From positions 186,001 to 250,000 of the forward strand of contig NZ_JAHTKI010000006.1 in the NCBI RefSeq assembly GCF_019145475.1: a DNA stretch of 64,000 bases. The letters run 5' to 3'. This document shows, in pieces, positions 42,061 through 51,373 of the stretch (positions are counted from its first letter, which is position 1; each line of letters opens with the position of its first letter). Made by a program: the position numbers and the translations under genes. The stretch comes from Pseudomonas botevensis. GTDB taxonomy: Bacteria; Pseudomonadota; Gammaproteobacteria; Pseudomonadales; Pseudomonadaceae. The notes under the pieces were generated by a model. It was not told the DNA's origin. It saw nothing but the letters and a program-made list of their open reading frames with translations, and did no database searches.

Positions 42061-42883
42061 ATGCAGGCGCGTGCTTCTGGCGTACCGGCAACGCCAGTCG
42101 CGCCTGTCCGTAGAACGCCAGGGCTGTCAGCAAACAGGTCAGCCAGACGAAGATTCCGGCCCAGAACGTGTGGGACATGTAGTGCCAGCCTTGCAGGACA
42201 CGTGTTGTGCCATAGACCAGACCGAGCAGCAGCGAGCCGTACATTACCGCCCCGGAGAAGCGCCACTGGTAACGCCGCGCCACAAAGTATAGCGCCAGCA
42301 TGGTGAATCCACCGGAGGCATGGCCGCCCGGCCAGCAACGGCCTTCACCGGCGTCATGAAACCACTGGAAATTGCTGAACCAGTCGATGTGTTGCATTTT
42401 GCCGCCGTACAGGGTGGTTTCGATCGGGCAATACACGCTGGTGTGCGCCTTCAGGAAGTGAATCACCCCGGTACACAGGGCAAACGCGATCACCACAAAC
42501 AGAAAGTCGCGGCGGTGAGCGGTGGTGAATCTCAGGATCGGCGCCACCTTGCTGCGCTCCAGAAAAACACCGAGGCGCGGACGTCTGGCGGTGTTGAGCA
42601 ATGGCCAGACAAACGACAGCACCGCACCGATGACCGCCACCTCCCCCGTCCAGTTCGGCACGATCCGCGCCCATTTGTGGGTGAATTGCTCGAAGAGATG
42701 ACTCTTTTCGATCGGGAACACCTGGGTCAGCGGGTCGAAGAGCATGTTGCTGAAGGCGATGTCGAGATGGGTCATGTCGAACATCACAAACACCAGTGCC
42801 GCGCAGGCCAGGGGAATACCGAAGTTGAGCAAATAGAAACGACTGGGCGACATGGCGGGTCCTGAGTTGGGGAAAACATTCAT
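42011..42883 (-). CDS. PAP2-family membrane phosphatase
   Basis: 290 residues from [15 protein letters not shown], whose ATG overlaps the upstream stop (ATGA); a second start at 42853 is possible. It has five to six membrane segments. Phosphatase motifs are KAHTSVYCP (C1), WPGGHASGGF (C2, PGGH) and TRVLQGWHYMSH (C3, Arg-x5-His), with His in place of the usual Asp at the end of C3. It would remove phosphate from a lipid such as lipid A or undecaprenyl pyrophosphate. Confidence 0.85.
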   Translation of the reverse strand: MNVFPNSGPAMSPSRFYLLNFGIPLACAALVFVMFDMTHLDIAFSNMLFDPLTQVFPIEKSHLFEQFTHKWARIVPNWTGEVAVIGAVLSFVWPLLNTARRPRLGVFLERSKVAPILRFTTAHRRDFLFVVIAFALCTGVIHFLKAHTSVYCPIETTLYGGKMQHIDWFSNFQWFHDAGEGRCWPGGHASGGFTMLALYFVARRYQWRFSGAVMYGSLLLGLVYGTTRVLQGWHYMSHTFWAGIFVWLTCLLTALAFYGQARLALPVRQKHAPAFTGLQSNTPAAPPSLS

Positions 42884-43572
42884 TCTGTGGTCACCGAACG
42901 CCAGTCCGAGGCTTCGATAAGGCCGAGTATTTTCGGGGCCGTCGGGGTGGCGGCGGAGATGAACAGCGAAGCGCCGTAACCTGGCGTCGAGGTCGATGCC
43001 TTGAGATCTTTCTCCAGTTGCGCCATGCATTCGCTGTGGGTCACCAGAATCAGATTGCGTCCCGCGACCTTGTGCGCGAGTGCCTGCTGCAACATCCGGC
43101 CCTTGCAACTGATCAGCCAGTCTTCACCGGTGCCGGCTTTGTTGAACATATAGCCGGCGGTCTGCACCGTGCGCAGCATCGGACTGTTGTAGATATCGGC
43201 CTGGTCCAGACCAAGGTGTTCGAACTGCGCACCGACGCCGACCGCGACACTGCGCGAACGGTCGGTAATGCCGTCGTTGCCAGCCAGACACGGTGCTTTG
43301 GAATGGTCGCAACGCTCGACGTGGCGCACCAGCACGATCATGTCGCCCTTGGCCCACCCCGCCGCCAGGGCCCGGGCACCGGCCACATTGCCATGGGCCA
43401 GGTCTGGCACCGAGGCAGGCGCCAGCAGCCACAGGGTCAGGGGGATGACCAGCAGCGATGCTGCCAGCACCACCAGGGTATTTCGATAACGGGCCAGACC
43501 GCTCAGATCAATCGAGCGTTTCAGGCCGAACAGACTCAGTCTCAATTCCACATCAGGCCGCCTCACCGGCAT
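42880..43572 (-). CDS. Ais/PmrG-like histidine phosphatase (LPS core heptose phosphatase type)
   Basis: 230 residues with one N-terminal membrane anchor ([22 protein letters not shown]), then a periplasmic histidine-phosphatase domain. The nucleophile motif is LVRHVERCD (RHxER), with a second His in LVTHSECM. The RHxERCD form matches Ais/PmrG, which removes heptose phosphate from the LPS core. It is coupled to the PAP2 gene by a 4-base overlap. Confidence 0.82.
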   Translation of the reverse strand: MPVRRPDVELRLSLFGLKRSIDLSGLARYRNTLVVLAASLLVIPLTLWLLAPASVPDLAHGNVAGARALAAGWAKGDMIVLVRHVERCDHSKAPCLAGNDGITDRSRSVAVGVGAQFEHLGLDQADIYNSPMLRTVQTAGYMFNKAGTGEDWLISCKGRMLQQALAHKVAGRNLILVTHSECMAQLEKDLKASTSTPGYGASLFISAATPTAPKILGLIEASDWRSVTTE

Positions 43573-43717
43573 GCACCACGCTTCTCAGGATGCGGCGAGG
43601 GTAAAGACGCGAGCGTGGGCAGGCAGTGAAACCCGTGTGAAAAAAGTCTTGGCGGCTGCCCGGAAAACCCTGTTACAGAATCAATCCGACAAAATCCTTT
43701 CAGCTCTCGGGTTTGCG

Positions 43718-43725
43718 GCCGATAC
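43718..43725 (+). promoter_or_regulatory. possible FliA (sigma-28) -10 element for the chemoreceptor
   Basis: GCCGATAC matches the sigma-28 -10 consensus GCCGATAA at seven of eight bases, 91 bases before the receptor start. No clear sigma-28 -35 lies at the right distance, so this is tentative. It lies in a 244-base divergent gap. Confidence 0.35.
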
Positions 43726-43816
43726 AGACCTGCTTACACCCTTGCTGGCTCAAAAAAACAACAAATCTTCCAGCCTAACTGACGATCAAGGAACACAACG
43801 TTCTGGAGGAATTGTG

Positions 43817-45736
43817 ATGAATAGCTGGTTCGGTAACATCAGCGTGAACCTCAAATTGGGGCTGGGCTTCGGTCTTGTCCTGGCCCTGACCTGTATTCTC
43901 GCCCTGACCGGCTGGACCAGCCTCGGCGGTCTGATCGACCGCAGCAACTGGATGAGCGACATCACCCAGCTCAATGCCAGTCTGACCAAGCTGCGCGTGG
44001 TGCGTCTGCAATACATGCTGACCAATGGTGATGAAACCGCCGCGCAGAACGTGCAGACCACACTCGAAGGTTTCGCCGCGCAACAGCAGGCGCTGATCGA
44101 GAAATTCAAGAGCCCGGAAAACGTCAAACTGCTCAAGCAGCAGGCCGCGACCATCGCCGAGTATCAGACTTCGCTGAACAAAATGCGCAACGCCTACCGC
44201 ACCGGTAACAGCGCGCGCGACACCATGGGCACCAACGCCGAAGCGGCGTACAACCAGATCGAAGCGATCAGCGCCCGCGTCCAGCAGATGCCACTGAGCG
44301 ATCAGCGCTTCGAACAGTTCCAGGCCATCACCACCGCCAAGGAAGCGTTCATCCTGGCGCGCTACGAAGTGCGCGGCTACACCGCCACCGCCAACGCCGA
44401 TACCGAGCAGAAAGCCGTCGGCCAACTGGACGTGGCCATCGCCAGCCTCAAGCAGTTGAACGTGCACTTTGCCGACAGCCAGCAGGACGCCCTGCGTTCG
44501 CTGGAAACAGCGCTGATCAACTACCGCAGCGCCTTGCAGGCGTTCAAGACCGCCAACAGCGAAGCGGTGCAGGCGCGCAAGGAAATGACCGACCAGGGCA
44601 ACCTGATCGTCTCCCTCAGCGAGCAGTTGTATCAGATCCAGCTCGACCGCCGTGACCTCGAAAGTGCCCAGGCTCGCACCCTGCAATTGATCAGTACCCT
44701 GCTGGCGCTGCTGGTCGGCGTGATTGCCGCCGTGGTCATCACCCGGCAGATCACCCGTCCGCTGCAAGAAACCCTGACCGTGGTCGAGCGCATCGCCAGC
44801 GGCGACCTGACCCACAACGTCACCGTCACCCGCCGTGACGAACTCGGCGTGCTGCAGCAAGGCATCGGGCGCATGGGCGTGACCCTGCGCGACTTGATCA
44901 GCGGCATCCGCGACGGCGTCACCCAGATCGCCAGCGCCGCCGAAGAGTTGTCGGCCGTGACCGAGCAGACCAGCGCCGGGGTCAACAGCCAGAAAGTCGA
45001 GACCGATCAGGTTGCCACCGCCATGCACGAGATGACCGCCACCGTGCAGGAAGTCGCGCGCAACGCCGAGGAAGCCTCGCAAGCCGCTGCCGCCGCTGAC
45101 GGCGAAGCCCGTGAAGGCGACAAAGTGGTGAACGAAGCCATCGCGCAGATCGAGCGCCTGGCCAGCGAAGTGGTGCGATCCACCGAAGCCATGAGCGTGC
45201 TGCAACAGGAAAGCGACAAGATCGGCAGCGTCATGGACGTGATCAAGGCTGTGGCCGAACAGACCAACCTGCTGGCCCTCAACGCCGCCATCGAAGCGGC
45301 CCGTGCCGGTGAAGCCGGTCGCGGTTTCGCCGTGGTCGCCGACGAAGTCCGTGGCCTGGCCCAGCGTACGCAGAAATCCACCGAGGAAATCGAAGGCCTG
45401 GTGGCCGGTCTGCAAAACGGCACTCAGCAAGTCTCGGCGGTGATGAACAACAGCCGCGCCCTGACCGACAGCAGCGTCGCCCTGACCCGCAAGGCCGGCT
45501 CGTCCCTGGAAAACATCACCCGCACGGTGTCGAACATCCAGTCGATGAACCAGCAGATCGCCGCTGCCGCCGAACAGCAAAGCGCCGTGGCCGAGGAAAT
45601 CAGCCGCAGCATCATCAACGTGCGCGACGTCTCGGAGCAGACCGCTGCGGCCAGCGACGAGACGGCCGCGTCGAGCGTTGAACTGGCGCGCCTGGGTGGT
45701 CAGTTGCAGACCATGGTCAGCCACTTCCGCGTCTGA
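43817..45736 (+). CDS. methyl-accepting chemotaxis protein, HBM-type sensor
   Basis: 639 residues from [13 protein letters not shown] after TGGAGGA; the longer upstream frame is spurious. TM1 is residues 12-32. A roughly 250-residue all-helical periplasmic domain without PAS/CACHE motifs fits the helical bimodular (HBM) type seen in McpS. TM2 is near residue 300, followed by HAMP ([20 protein letters not shown]) and a signalling domain with hairpin tip [19 protein letters not shown]. It lacks a C-terminal CheR-tethering pentapeptide. HBM receptors often sense organic acids; the ligand here is unknown. Confidence 0.93.
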   Translation: MNSWFGNISVNLKLGLGFGLVLALTCILALTGWTSLGGLIDRSNWMSDITQLNASLTKLRVVRLQYMLTNGDETAAQNVQTTLEGFAAQQQALIEKFKSPENVKLLKQQAATIAEYQTSLNKMRNAYRTGNSARDTMGTNAEAAYNQIEAISARVQQMPLSDQRFEQFQAITTAKEAFILARYEVRGYTATANADTEQKAVGQLDVAIASLKQLNVHFADSQQDALRSLETALINYRSALQAFKTANSEAVQARKEMTDQGNLIVSLSEQLYQIQLDRRDLESAQARTLQLISTLLALLVGVIAAVVITRQITRPLQETLTVVERIASGDLTHNVTVTRRDELGVLQQGIGRMGVTLRDLISGIRDGVTQIASAAEELSAVTEQTSAGVNSQKVETDQVATAMHEMTATVQEVARNAEEASQAAAAADGEAREGDKVVNEAIAQIERLASEVVRSTEAMSVLQQESDKIGSVMDVIKAVAEQTNLLALNAAIEAARAGEAGRGFAVVADEVRGLAQRTQKSTEEIEGLVAGLQNGTQQVSAVMNNSRALTDSSVALTRKAGSSLENITRTVSNIQSMNQQIAAAAEQQSAVAEEISRSIINVRDVSEQTAAASDETAASSVELARLGGQLQTMVSHFRV

Positions 45737-45755
45737 TGCCCCGTCAGCGCTGACG

Positions 45756-45801
45756 AAAAAGCCCGCCGCCAGACCGCAATGGTTTGGCAGCGGGCTTTTT
45801 T
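45756..45801 (+). terminator. terminator after the chemoreceptor
   Basis: AAAAAGCCCGC pairs with GCGGGCTTTTTT around an inner GCCAGACC/GGTTTGGC stem. Confidence 0.85.
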
Positions 45802-45820
45802 GTTTGGCTTGCGACTTTTT

Positions 45821-45950
45821 CCCTCACCCCAGCCCTCTCCCGGAGAGAGAGAGCCGATTGGTGTGCTGTTCAAAATCCAAGTTCGACTCGGTAGCTCATG
45901 TCGACTCAGCCCTCCCAGACACTCGATCAGTCCCTTGGTCAGGGTGAGGG
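45821..45950. repeat. MITE-like intergenic repeat with 9-bp inverted ends
   Basis: CCCTCACCC at 45821-45829 and GGGTGAGGG at 45942-45950 bound a 130-base segment. Its left part reads CAGCCCTCTCCCGGAGAGAGAG, a motif often seen in Pseudomonas intergenic repeats. It lies between two convergent genes and encodes nothing. Confidence 0.5.
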
Positions 45951-45960
45951 GCTTGCGGGG

Positions 45961-46329
45961 TCAGACGCTGATCGCGTTGGTGAACACCAGCCGATTGCCG
46001 AACGGATCAGTCACCGTCATGTCCTGGCTGCCCCACGGCATTGCCTGAATCTGCGGGCGGGCGAATGGGTATTCGCTGGCGATCAACTGCTGCTGGAACG
46101 CTTCCAGTTCATCGGTCTCGATCCGCAGGGCCGAGCCCGGTGTCGCATCGCCGTGGTGTTCGGACAGATGCAGCACGCACTCGCCCCGCGAGACTTGCAG
46201 GTACAGCGGGAAATTCGCCTCGAAACGGTGTTGCCAGTCGATCTTGAAACCGAGGAAGTCGACGTAGAACGCTACCGCCTTGGCCTCATCGAAAATCCGC
46301 AGGATCGGGGTGGTTTTACCGAAGCTCAT
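45961..46329 (-). CDS. glyoxalase/bleomycin-resistance (VOC) family protein
   Basis: 122 residues from MSFGKTTPILRIFDEAKAVAFYVDFLGF, start set by an in-frame ATG after GGAGCACCCC. It has two beta-alpha-beta-beta-beta modules, with the C-terminal FGNRLVFTN. It resembles the bleomycin-binding-protein branch, but the substrate is unknown. Confidence 0.82.
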   Translation of the reverse strand: MSFGKTTPILRIFDEAKAVAFYVDFLGFKIDWQHRFEANFPLYLQVSRGECVLHLSEHHGDATPGSALRIETDELEAFQQQLIASEYPFARPQIQAMPWGSQDMTVTDPFGNRLVFTNAISV

Positions 46330-46446
46330 GGGGTGCTCCCTGACTGGTTGGCCCCACAGTCTAGATGGGGTGGATGTCAGCAATTCGGCTTGGCGCAGGC
46401 TTTCTTTAATTGCAATGTGCCACCACTGTGACGCATTGCTCGAAAC

Positions 46447-47904
46447 TCAGCGAAAGCTGTCGCGCAAATCACCTTGCCGCGCCAGAAACCGCCCTTCCCG
46501 GCGACCATTGGCCTGTCCATCTTGATAACTCAACACGCCGTTGACCCACACCCCGTCAATCCCCTGTGCTGCCCGTTGCGGGTCGTTGAAGTCCGCCACG
46601 TCGCGCACGGTCGCCGGATCGAACAACACCAGATCCGCCCAGCGTCCTTCACGGATCTCGCCTCTGTCCTTCAAACCAAAGCGCGCGGCCGACAGACCGG
46701 TCATCTTGTGGACGGCGGTGTGCAGCGGAAACAGGCCGATGTCGCGACTGAAATGTCCGAGCACCCGTGGGAAAGCGCCCCACAAGCGCGGATGCGGGAA
46801 CGGATCTTCCGGCAGTCCGTCGGAGCCTACCATCGACAGCGGATGGGCGAGGATCCGGCGCACATCGTTCTCGTCCATGCCGTAATACACCGCGCCGGCC
46901 GGTTGCAGGCGTCTGGCGGCGTCGAGCAGAGACACCTTCCATTCGCCGGCGATGTCGATCAGGTCGCGACCGCCCACCTCTGGATGCGGTGTCGACCAGG
47001 TGATGGTGATGCGGTGAGCGTCGGTGACCTGCTTCAAATCTAGAGTAGAGGAGCTGGCCGCGTAGGGATAGCAATCGCAGCCGACCGGATGGGTTTTCGC
47101 CGCTGCCTCCAGCGATGCGAGCAACTGCGGACTACGCCCCCAGTTACCGGCACCGGCACATTTGAGGTGGGAAATGATCACCGGCGACCGGGCGTGACGG
47201 CCGATGCGAAAAGCCTCATCCATCGCCTCCAGCACCGGTTCGAATTCGCTGCGCAAATGGGTGGTGTACACCGCGCCGAACGCCGTCAGTTCTTCGGTCA
47301 GTTGCATGACCTCGTCGGTGGACGCCGAGAAGGCACTCGCATACGCCAGCCCTGTGGACAAGCCGAGCGCACCTGCCTCGAGGCTTTCGCGCAACTGCTC
47401 GCGCATCGCGGCGATTTCCTCGGCGCTCGCCGTGCGAAAGAGGTCGTCGAGGTGATTGCTGCGCAGCGCCGTGTGGCCGACCAGCGCCGCCACGTTCAAC
47501 GTGGTGTTGGCCGCCTCGACCGCCGCGCGGTAATCACTGAACCGTGGATAGACGAACGCGGCGGCCGAACCGAGCAGGTTCATCGGGTCCGGCGGATCAC
47601 AGCGCAGGCTGACCGGCGAGGCGCTGATCCCGCAGTTGCCGACGATCACCGAGGTCACGCCCTGGCTGAGCTTGGGCAACATTTGCGGCTGACGGATCAC
47701 CACGGTGTCGTCATGGGTGTGCACATCGATGAAACCCGGCGCCAGCACTCGGCCGGCGGCGTCGATCTCATCGGTGGCGCGCGCATCGCCCAGGTCGCCA
47801 ATGCGCGCGATGCGACCATCGACGATTGCCACGTCGGCGGCGTAGCCGGGGGTATTGCTGCCATCGATGACCAGGGCGTTGCGGATCAGGGTGTCGTACA
47901 GCAT
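46447..47904 (-). CDS. N-acyl-D-amino-acid deacylase (D-aminoacylase)
   Basis: Amidohydrolase-superfamily enzyme that frees D-amino acids from N-acyl forms. 485 residues from MLYDTLIRNALVIDGSN; the frame upstream is the rpiR shadow. The metal site shows VHTHDD near residue 67, with IVGNCGISASP, THLRSE and HLKCAG further on, and the C-terminal RFGLKDRGEIREGRWADLVLFDPATV. It starts one base after the rpiR stop, so the two are cotranscribed. Confidence 0.92.
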   Translation of the reverse strand: MLYDTLIRNALVIDGSNTPGYAADVAIVDGRIARIGDLGDARATDEIDAAGRVLAPGFIDVHTHDDTVVIRQPQMLPKLSQGVTSVIVGNCGISASPVSLRCDPPDPMNLLGSAAAFVYPRFSDYRAAVEAANTTLNVAALVGHTALRSNHLDDLFRTASAEEIAAMREQLRESLEAGALGLSTGLAYASAFSASTDEVMQLTEELTAFGAVYTTHLRSEFEPVLEAMDEAFRIGRHARSPVIISHLKCAGAGNWGRSPQLLASLEAAAKTHPVGCDCYPYAASSSTLDLKQVTDAHRITITWSTPHPEVGGRDLIDIAGEWKVSLLDAARRLQPAGAVYYGMDENDVRRILAHPLSMVGSDGLPEDPFPHPRLWGAFPRVLGHFSRDIGLFPLHTAVHKMTGLSAARFGLKDRGEIREGRWADLVLFDPATVRDVADFNDPQRAAQGIDGVWVNGVLSYQDGQANGRREGRFLARQGDLRDSFR

Positions 47905-47905
47905 G

Positions 47906-48766
47906 TCAGTCTCCCAGCGGCAGGTGATCGTCGCCGCCACGGTATTCGTCGAGGGCGAGTTTGATCCGCCGCAGACGCTCTTGGTTGTCTTCAGGATTGG
48001 CCAGCGCCAGCTCGGTGGCCAGCACGTCGATGGCGAGCAACATGCCGTAACGCGCCGCCGTCGGTTTGTAGATGAACGAGGTTTCTGCACCTTGCAGCGG
48101 CAGCACGATGTCGGCCAGCTCCGCCAGCGGCGAGTCGGCTCGGGTGATGGCGAGGATTCGCGCGCCATAGTTGCGCGCCAATTCCACGGTTTCCAGCAAT
48201 TCCGGGGTGATGCCGGTCAGCGAACAGACAATCAGCACATGTTCCGCACTGAGACTGGCGGCCGTGACGCGCATCATCACCGCGTCGTGGCACACCGCAA
48301 CCGGATAGCCCAGGCGCACCAGACGCACCTGCAACTCATCGCTGCACAGAGTCGAGCAACCGCCCATGCCGAAGGCGTGAATCATCCGCGCCTTGCCCAG
48401 CAACGTTACCGCATCGGCGAAACGCGACTCGTCGAACGCCGCCAGATGCTGGCGCAGGGTGGTTTCGATGTCGCCGACGATCTGCCCGTAGAACGCCGAC
48501 TGCTCGGGCGTCCGCGCCGGGTCGAGAAAGCGGCTGCCGACGCCGCTGGCCTGGGCCAGTTGCAGGCGCAGATCGCGCAGGTCGCGGCAACCGACCGAGC
48601 GCGCAAACCGTGACAGCGTGGCGGTGCTGACCTCCGCTCTGTGCGCGAGGTCTTCGAGGCTGGCGGACGCGGCAAATCCAACGTCGTCGAGCATCAGACG
48701 GGCGATGCGTCCTTCACCGGCGCTGAAGGAATCCTGACGGGCGCGGATCTGATAAAGGATGTCCAT
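47906..48766 (-). CDS. RpiR-family regulator with SIS domain
   Basis: 286 residues. The N-terminal RpiR helix-turn-helix (residues 1-75: ASLEDLAHRAEVSTATLSRFARSVG) precedes a sugar-isomerase (SIS) ligand domain (residues 120-260, MIHAFGMGGCS and VLIVCSLTG). It sits between the deacylase and the GntP permease and probably controls both. Confidence 0.9.
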   Translation of the reverse strand: MDILYQIRARQDSFSAGEGRIARLMLDDVGFAASASLEDLAHRAEVSTATLSRFARSVGCRDLRDLRLQLAQASGVGSRFLDPARTPEQSAFYGQIVGDIETTLRQHLAAFDESRFADAVTLLGKARMIHAFGMGGCSTLCSDELQVRLVRLGYPVAVCHDAVMMRVTAASLSAEHVLIVCSLTGITPELLETVELARNYGARILAITRADSPLAELADIVLPLQGAETSFIYKPTAARYGMLLAIDVLATELALANPEDNQERLRRIKLALDEYRGGDDHLPLGD

Positions 48767-48781
48767 GACGCAGGGCTCCGG

Positions 48782-50131
48782 TTAAAGCAGGTAGGAAAGG
48801 CCGACGGTCAGCGCGAACGCGACCAGCGAAATCAGGGTTTCCAGCACCGTCCAGGTCTTGAAGGTCTGGGCGACGGTCATGTTGAAGTATTCCTTGATCA
48901 ACCAGAAGCCACCGTCGTTGACGTGGGAAAAGATAACCGACCCCGCGCCCGTCGCCAGCACCAACAGTTCCGGGTGTGGATAACCCAGGCCGATGGCGAC
49001 CGGCGCCACCACGCCGGAAGCTGTGGTCATCGCCACCGTGGCCGAACCGGTGGCGATGCGCATCAGCGCGGCGAACAACCAGCCCATGATCAGCGGCGAC
49101 AGGTGAAATTCGTGGGCCAGGCCGACGATCTGATCGGTTACGCCGGCGTCCACCAGAATCCGGTTCAGGCCACCGCCGGCGCCCACCAGCAAGGTGATGC
49201 TGGCGGTGGGCGCCAGGCATTCATTGGTGAATTTGAGGATCGATTCGCGATTGAAACCCTGGGCCAGCCCCAGAGTCCAGAAACTCAGCAACGTCGCCAG
49301 CAACAACGCGATGACCGAGTTGCCGATGAACAACAAAAACTGATTGAAGCCGCTGCCCGGCGTGGAAATCAGGTTGGCCCAACCGCCGATCAACATCAGC
49401 ACCACCGGCAACAGAATGGTCGCCATGGTGATGCCGAATCCCGGCAGGCTGTCGCGGGGCTCGCGCTCGAGGAATTGCTTTTCCAGCGGGTTGTCCGCCG
49501 GCAACTGAATGCGCGGCACTATGAATTTGGCGTACAGCGGGCCGGCGATGATCGCCGTCGGAATACCAATCGCAATCGCGTAGAGCAAGGTCTGCCCGAC
49601 CGACGCCTGATAGGCCTGTACCGCCAGCATCGCCGCCGGATGCGGTGGCACCAGCGCATGCACCACCGACAGCCCGGCGACCATCGGCAGACCGACCATC
49701 AGGATCGACACGCCGACCCGCCGCGCCACGGTAAAGGCAATCGGCACCAGCAAGACAAACCCGACCTCGAAAAACAGCGGCAGCCCCACCAGAAACGCAA
49801 TGCACACCATCGCCCAGTGCGCGTTCTTCTCGCCGAAACGCTCAATCAGCGTGCGCGCCATCTGCTCGGCCCCGCCGGATTCGGCCATCATCTTGCCGAG
49901 CATCGTGCCCAGCGCGACCACCAGCGCAATATGCCCCAGCGTCTTGCCCACCCCGGCCTCATACGCCCCCACGACGCCGGACGGCGGCATCCCCGCCACC
50001 AGCGCCAGACCGATGGACACCAGCGTGATGACAATGAACGGATTGAGCCGGTAACGGGCGATCAGAACGATCAGGGCAATGATGGCAACGGCGGCATAGA
50101 CCAGCAGCCAATAGCCGAAGGAAGGCGTCAT
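48782..50131 (-). CDS. GntP-family permease
   Basis: 449 residues with about 12-14 membrane segments. Features of the gluconate:H+ symporter family include PLFFEVGFVLLVPIAFTVARR and LVPPHPAAMLA. With a D-aminoacylase and RpiR regulator downstream, it may carry N-acyl-D-amino acids or D-amino acids rather than gluconate. Confidence 0.9.
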   Translation of the reverse strand: MTPSFGYWLLVYAAVAIIALIVLIARYRLNPFIVITLVSIGLALVAGMPPSGVVGAYEAGVGKTLGHIALVVALGTMLGKMMAESGGAEQMARTLIERFGEKNAHWAMVCIAFLVGLPLFFEVGFVLLVPIAFTVARRVGVSILMVGLPMVAGLSVVHALVPPHPAAMLAVQAYQASVGQTLLYAIAIGIPTAIIAGPLYAKFIVPRIQLPADNPLEKQFLEREPRDSLPGFGITMATILLPVVLMLIGGWANLISTPGSGFNQFLLFIGNSVIALLLATLLSFWTLGLAQGFNRESILKFTNECLAPTASITLLVGAGGGLNRILVDAGVTDQIVGLAHEFHLSPLIMGWLFAALMRIATGSATVAMTTASGVVAPVAIGLGYPHPELLVLATGAGSVIFSHVNDGGFWLIKEYFNMTVAQTFKTWTVLETLISLVAFALTVGLSYLL

Positions 50132-50196
50132 GCGGTACTCCTCGAAAGGGTCACGTCGAATGGGTTGTGAAACTCATAAATCATTTCGAGATCGAG

Positions 50197-50215
50197 TTTT
50201 CAAACGAAGTGAAAA
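50197..50215. promoter_or_regulatory. TTTTCA-N7-TGAAAA palindrome upstream of gntP
   Basis: A perfect 6-bp inverted repeat with a 7-base spacer, 66 bases upstream of the GntP start, with a further GAAACTC/GAGTTTTC pair around it. The form fits an operator of the adjacent RpiR-family protein, though this is inference. Confidence 0.5.
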
Positions 50216-50317
50216 TAATTTTCGTGGAGGGATAAGGGTTGTCGCTGACGGGTATGGGATGTCGTGAATAATGAAAATCGAGGGGTGGGATTTACATGGG
50301 TTTTCAATGAACACAAA

Positions 50318-50356
50318 AAACCTGTGGCAGCGGCTGTGCGACGCTGCCACAGGTTT
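50318..50356 (-). terminator. strong terminator after the SDR-like gene
   Basis: A perfect 15-bp stem (50318-50332 with 50342-50356), followed on the minus strand by a T run, 21 bases past the stop at 50377. Confidence 0.9.
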
Positions 50357-50376
50357 GAACGCGTATCTGAAAAGGC

Positions 50377-51270
50377 TTACACCATTTCGTTACGAATCCA
50401 TTCAACCACCGAGGTGCGTTTCGGTGCCCAGCCCAACAGTTCGCGGGCGTGTTTGCCGCGGACACGGCTGTTGGAGCCGAGGCCGTAGTTGGCCATTTCG
50501 TAGCCCCATTCGGCTTCTGCGTCTTGCAGCGGCCAGTCCTGGGGTTCGCCGAGGTTCAGGGCTTCTGCCATGGCGGTGGTCATGTCGATGAACGACGCTT
50601 CGCCGCTTTCGACGAAGTAGAAGGTGCCTGGTACGTTTTTGCTCAGCGCCAGCAAGTATAGGGAGACGACATCTTCAATATGCACGTTGGACCAGATGTT
50701 CTGCCCCGTGCCGACATGCCGGACCACGCCGCTTTTACGTGCCTGTTTCAGCAGGCGCGGCAACTGCACGCTGTCGCGGTTGACGCCCAGGCTGTGGCCG
50801 TAGATCAGGGTGTTGCAGATCACTGCCGAGTTCACCCCGTCCTGCGCCGCCGCGAGGATCAGGTTGTCGATGGCGACGCGGGCAGCCTTGTCGACAGTGG
50901 GTTGCGGCAGGTTGTCTTCGAAGTAAATGACGTCGCTGGATTTGCCGCCCGACGCATCGCCGACGATGCTCGACCCGCTGGTGTGCAGGAACACTTTGTT
51001 CGAACCGCGCAACGCGTCGAGCAAGGCTTCGACCGCGCCGCGATGGTCGCTGCTGGCGGCATTGATGACCGCATCGGCCGCGCGGGCCTGCTCGCCGAGC
51101 AATGCCTGGTCATCAAGGGTGCCGATCACCGGGGTGATGCCCAGAGCCTTGAGCTCAGCGGCTTGTTCGGCGCTGCGCACCAGGCCGGTGACGGTGTGCC
51201 CGGCCTGGATCAGACCGGTGGCGATGGAGCCGCCGATAAAGCCGGCAGCGCCGGTAACGAATACGTTCAT
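50377..51270 (-). CDS. NAD-dependent epimerase/dehydratase family (atypical SDR) protein
   Basis: 297 residues from MNVFVTGAAGFIGGSIATGL; the frame extends upstream but the family starts at this Met. The Rossmann motif is TGAAGFIG. Later segments include LHTSGSSIVGD and NTLIYGHSLG. It lacks a clear YxxxK catalytic pair, as in the NmrA/atypical extended group. It lies 103 bases downstream of a LysR gene in the same orientation. Confidence 0.85.
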   Translation of the reverse strand: MNVFVTGAAGFIGGSIATGLIQAGHTVTGLVRSAEQAAELKALGITPVIGTLDDQALLGEQARAADAVINAASSDHRGAVEALLDALRGSNKVFLHTSGSSIVGDASGGKSSDVIYFEDNLPQPTVDKAARVAIDNLILAAAQDGVNSAVICNTLIYGHSLGVNRDSVQLPRLLKQARKSGVVRHVGTGQNIWSNVHIEDVVSLYLLALSKNVPGTFYFVESGEASFIDMTTAMAEALNLGEPQDWPLQDAEAEWGYEMANYGLGSNSRVRGKHARELLGWAPKRTSVVEWIRNEMV

Positions 51271-51373
51271 GGAGAAACTCCCTGCGTGAGTAAGTGATGC
51301 AACGAGTATCGACTTGCGATGCGGCTGGAAAAACCCGCCCTCGGCCAATTCACTCTTGCGCAGGAATCACGAA

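Noticed and set aside
43775..45724. 649-codon minus-strand frame antisense to the chemoreceptor
   Set aside because: A shadow of the third-codon GC bias in the receptor gene; Gly/His/Ala/Gln-rich with no domain.
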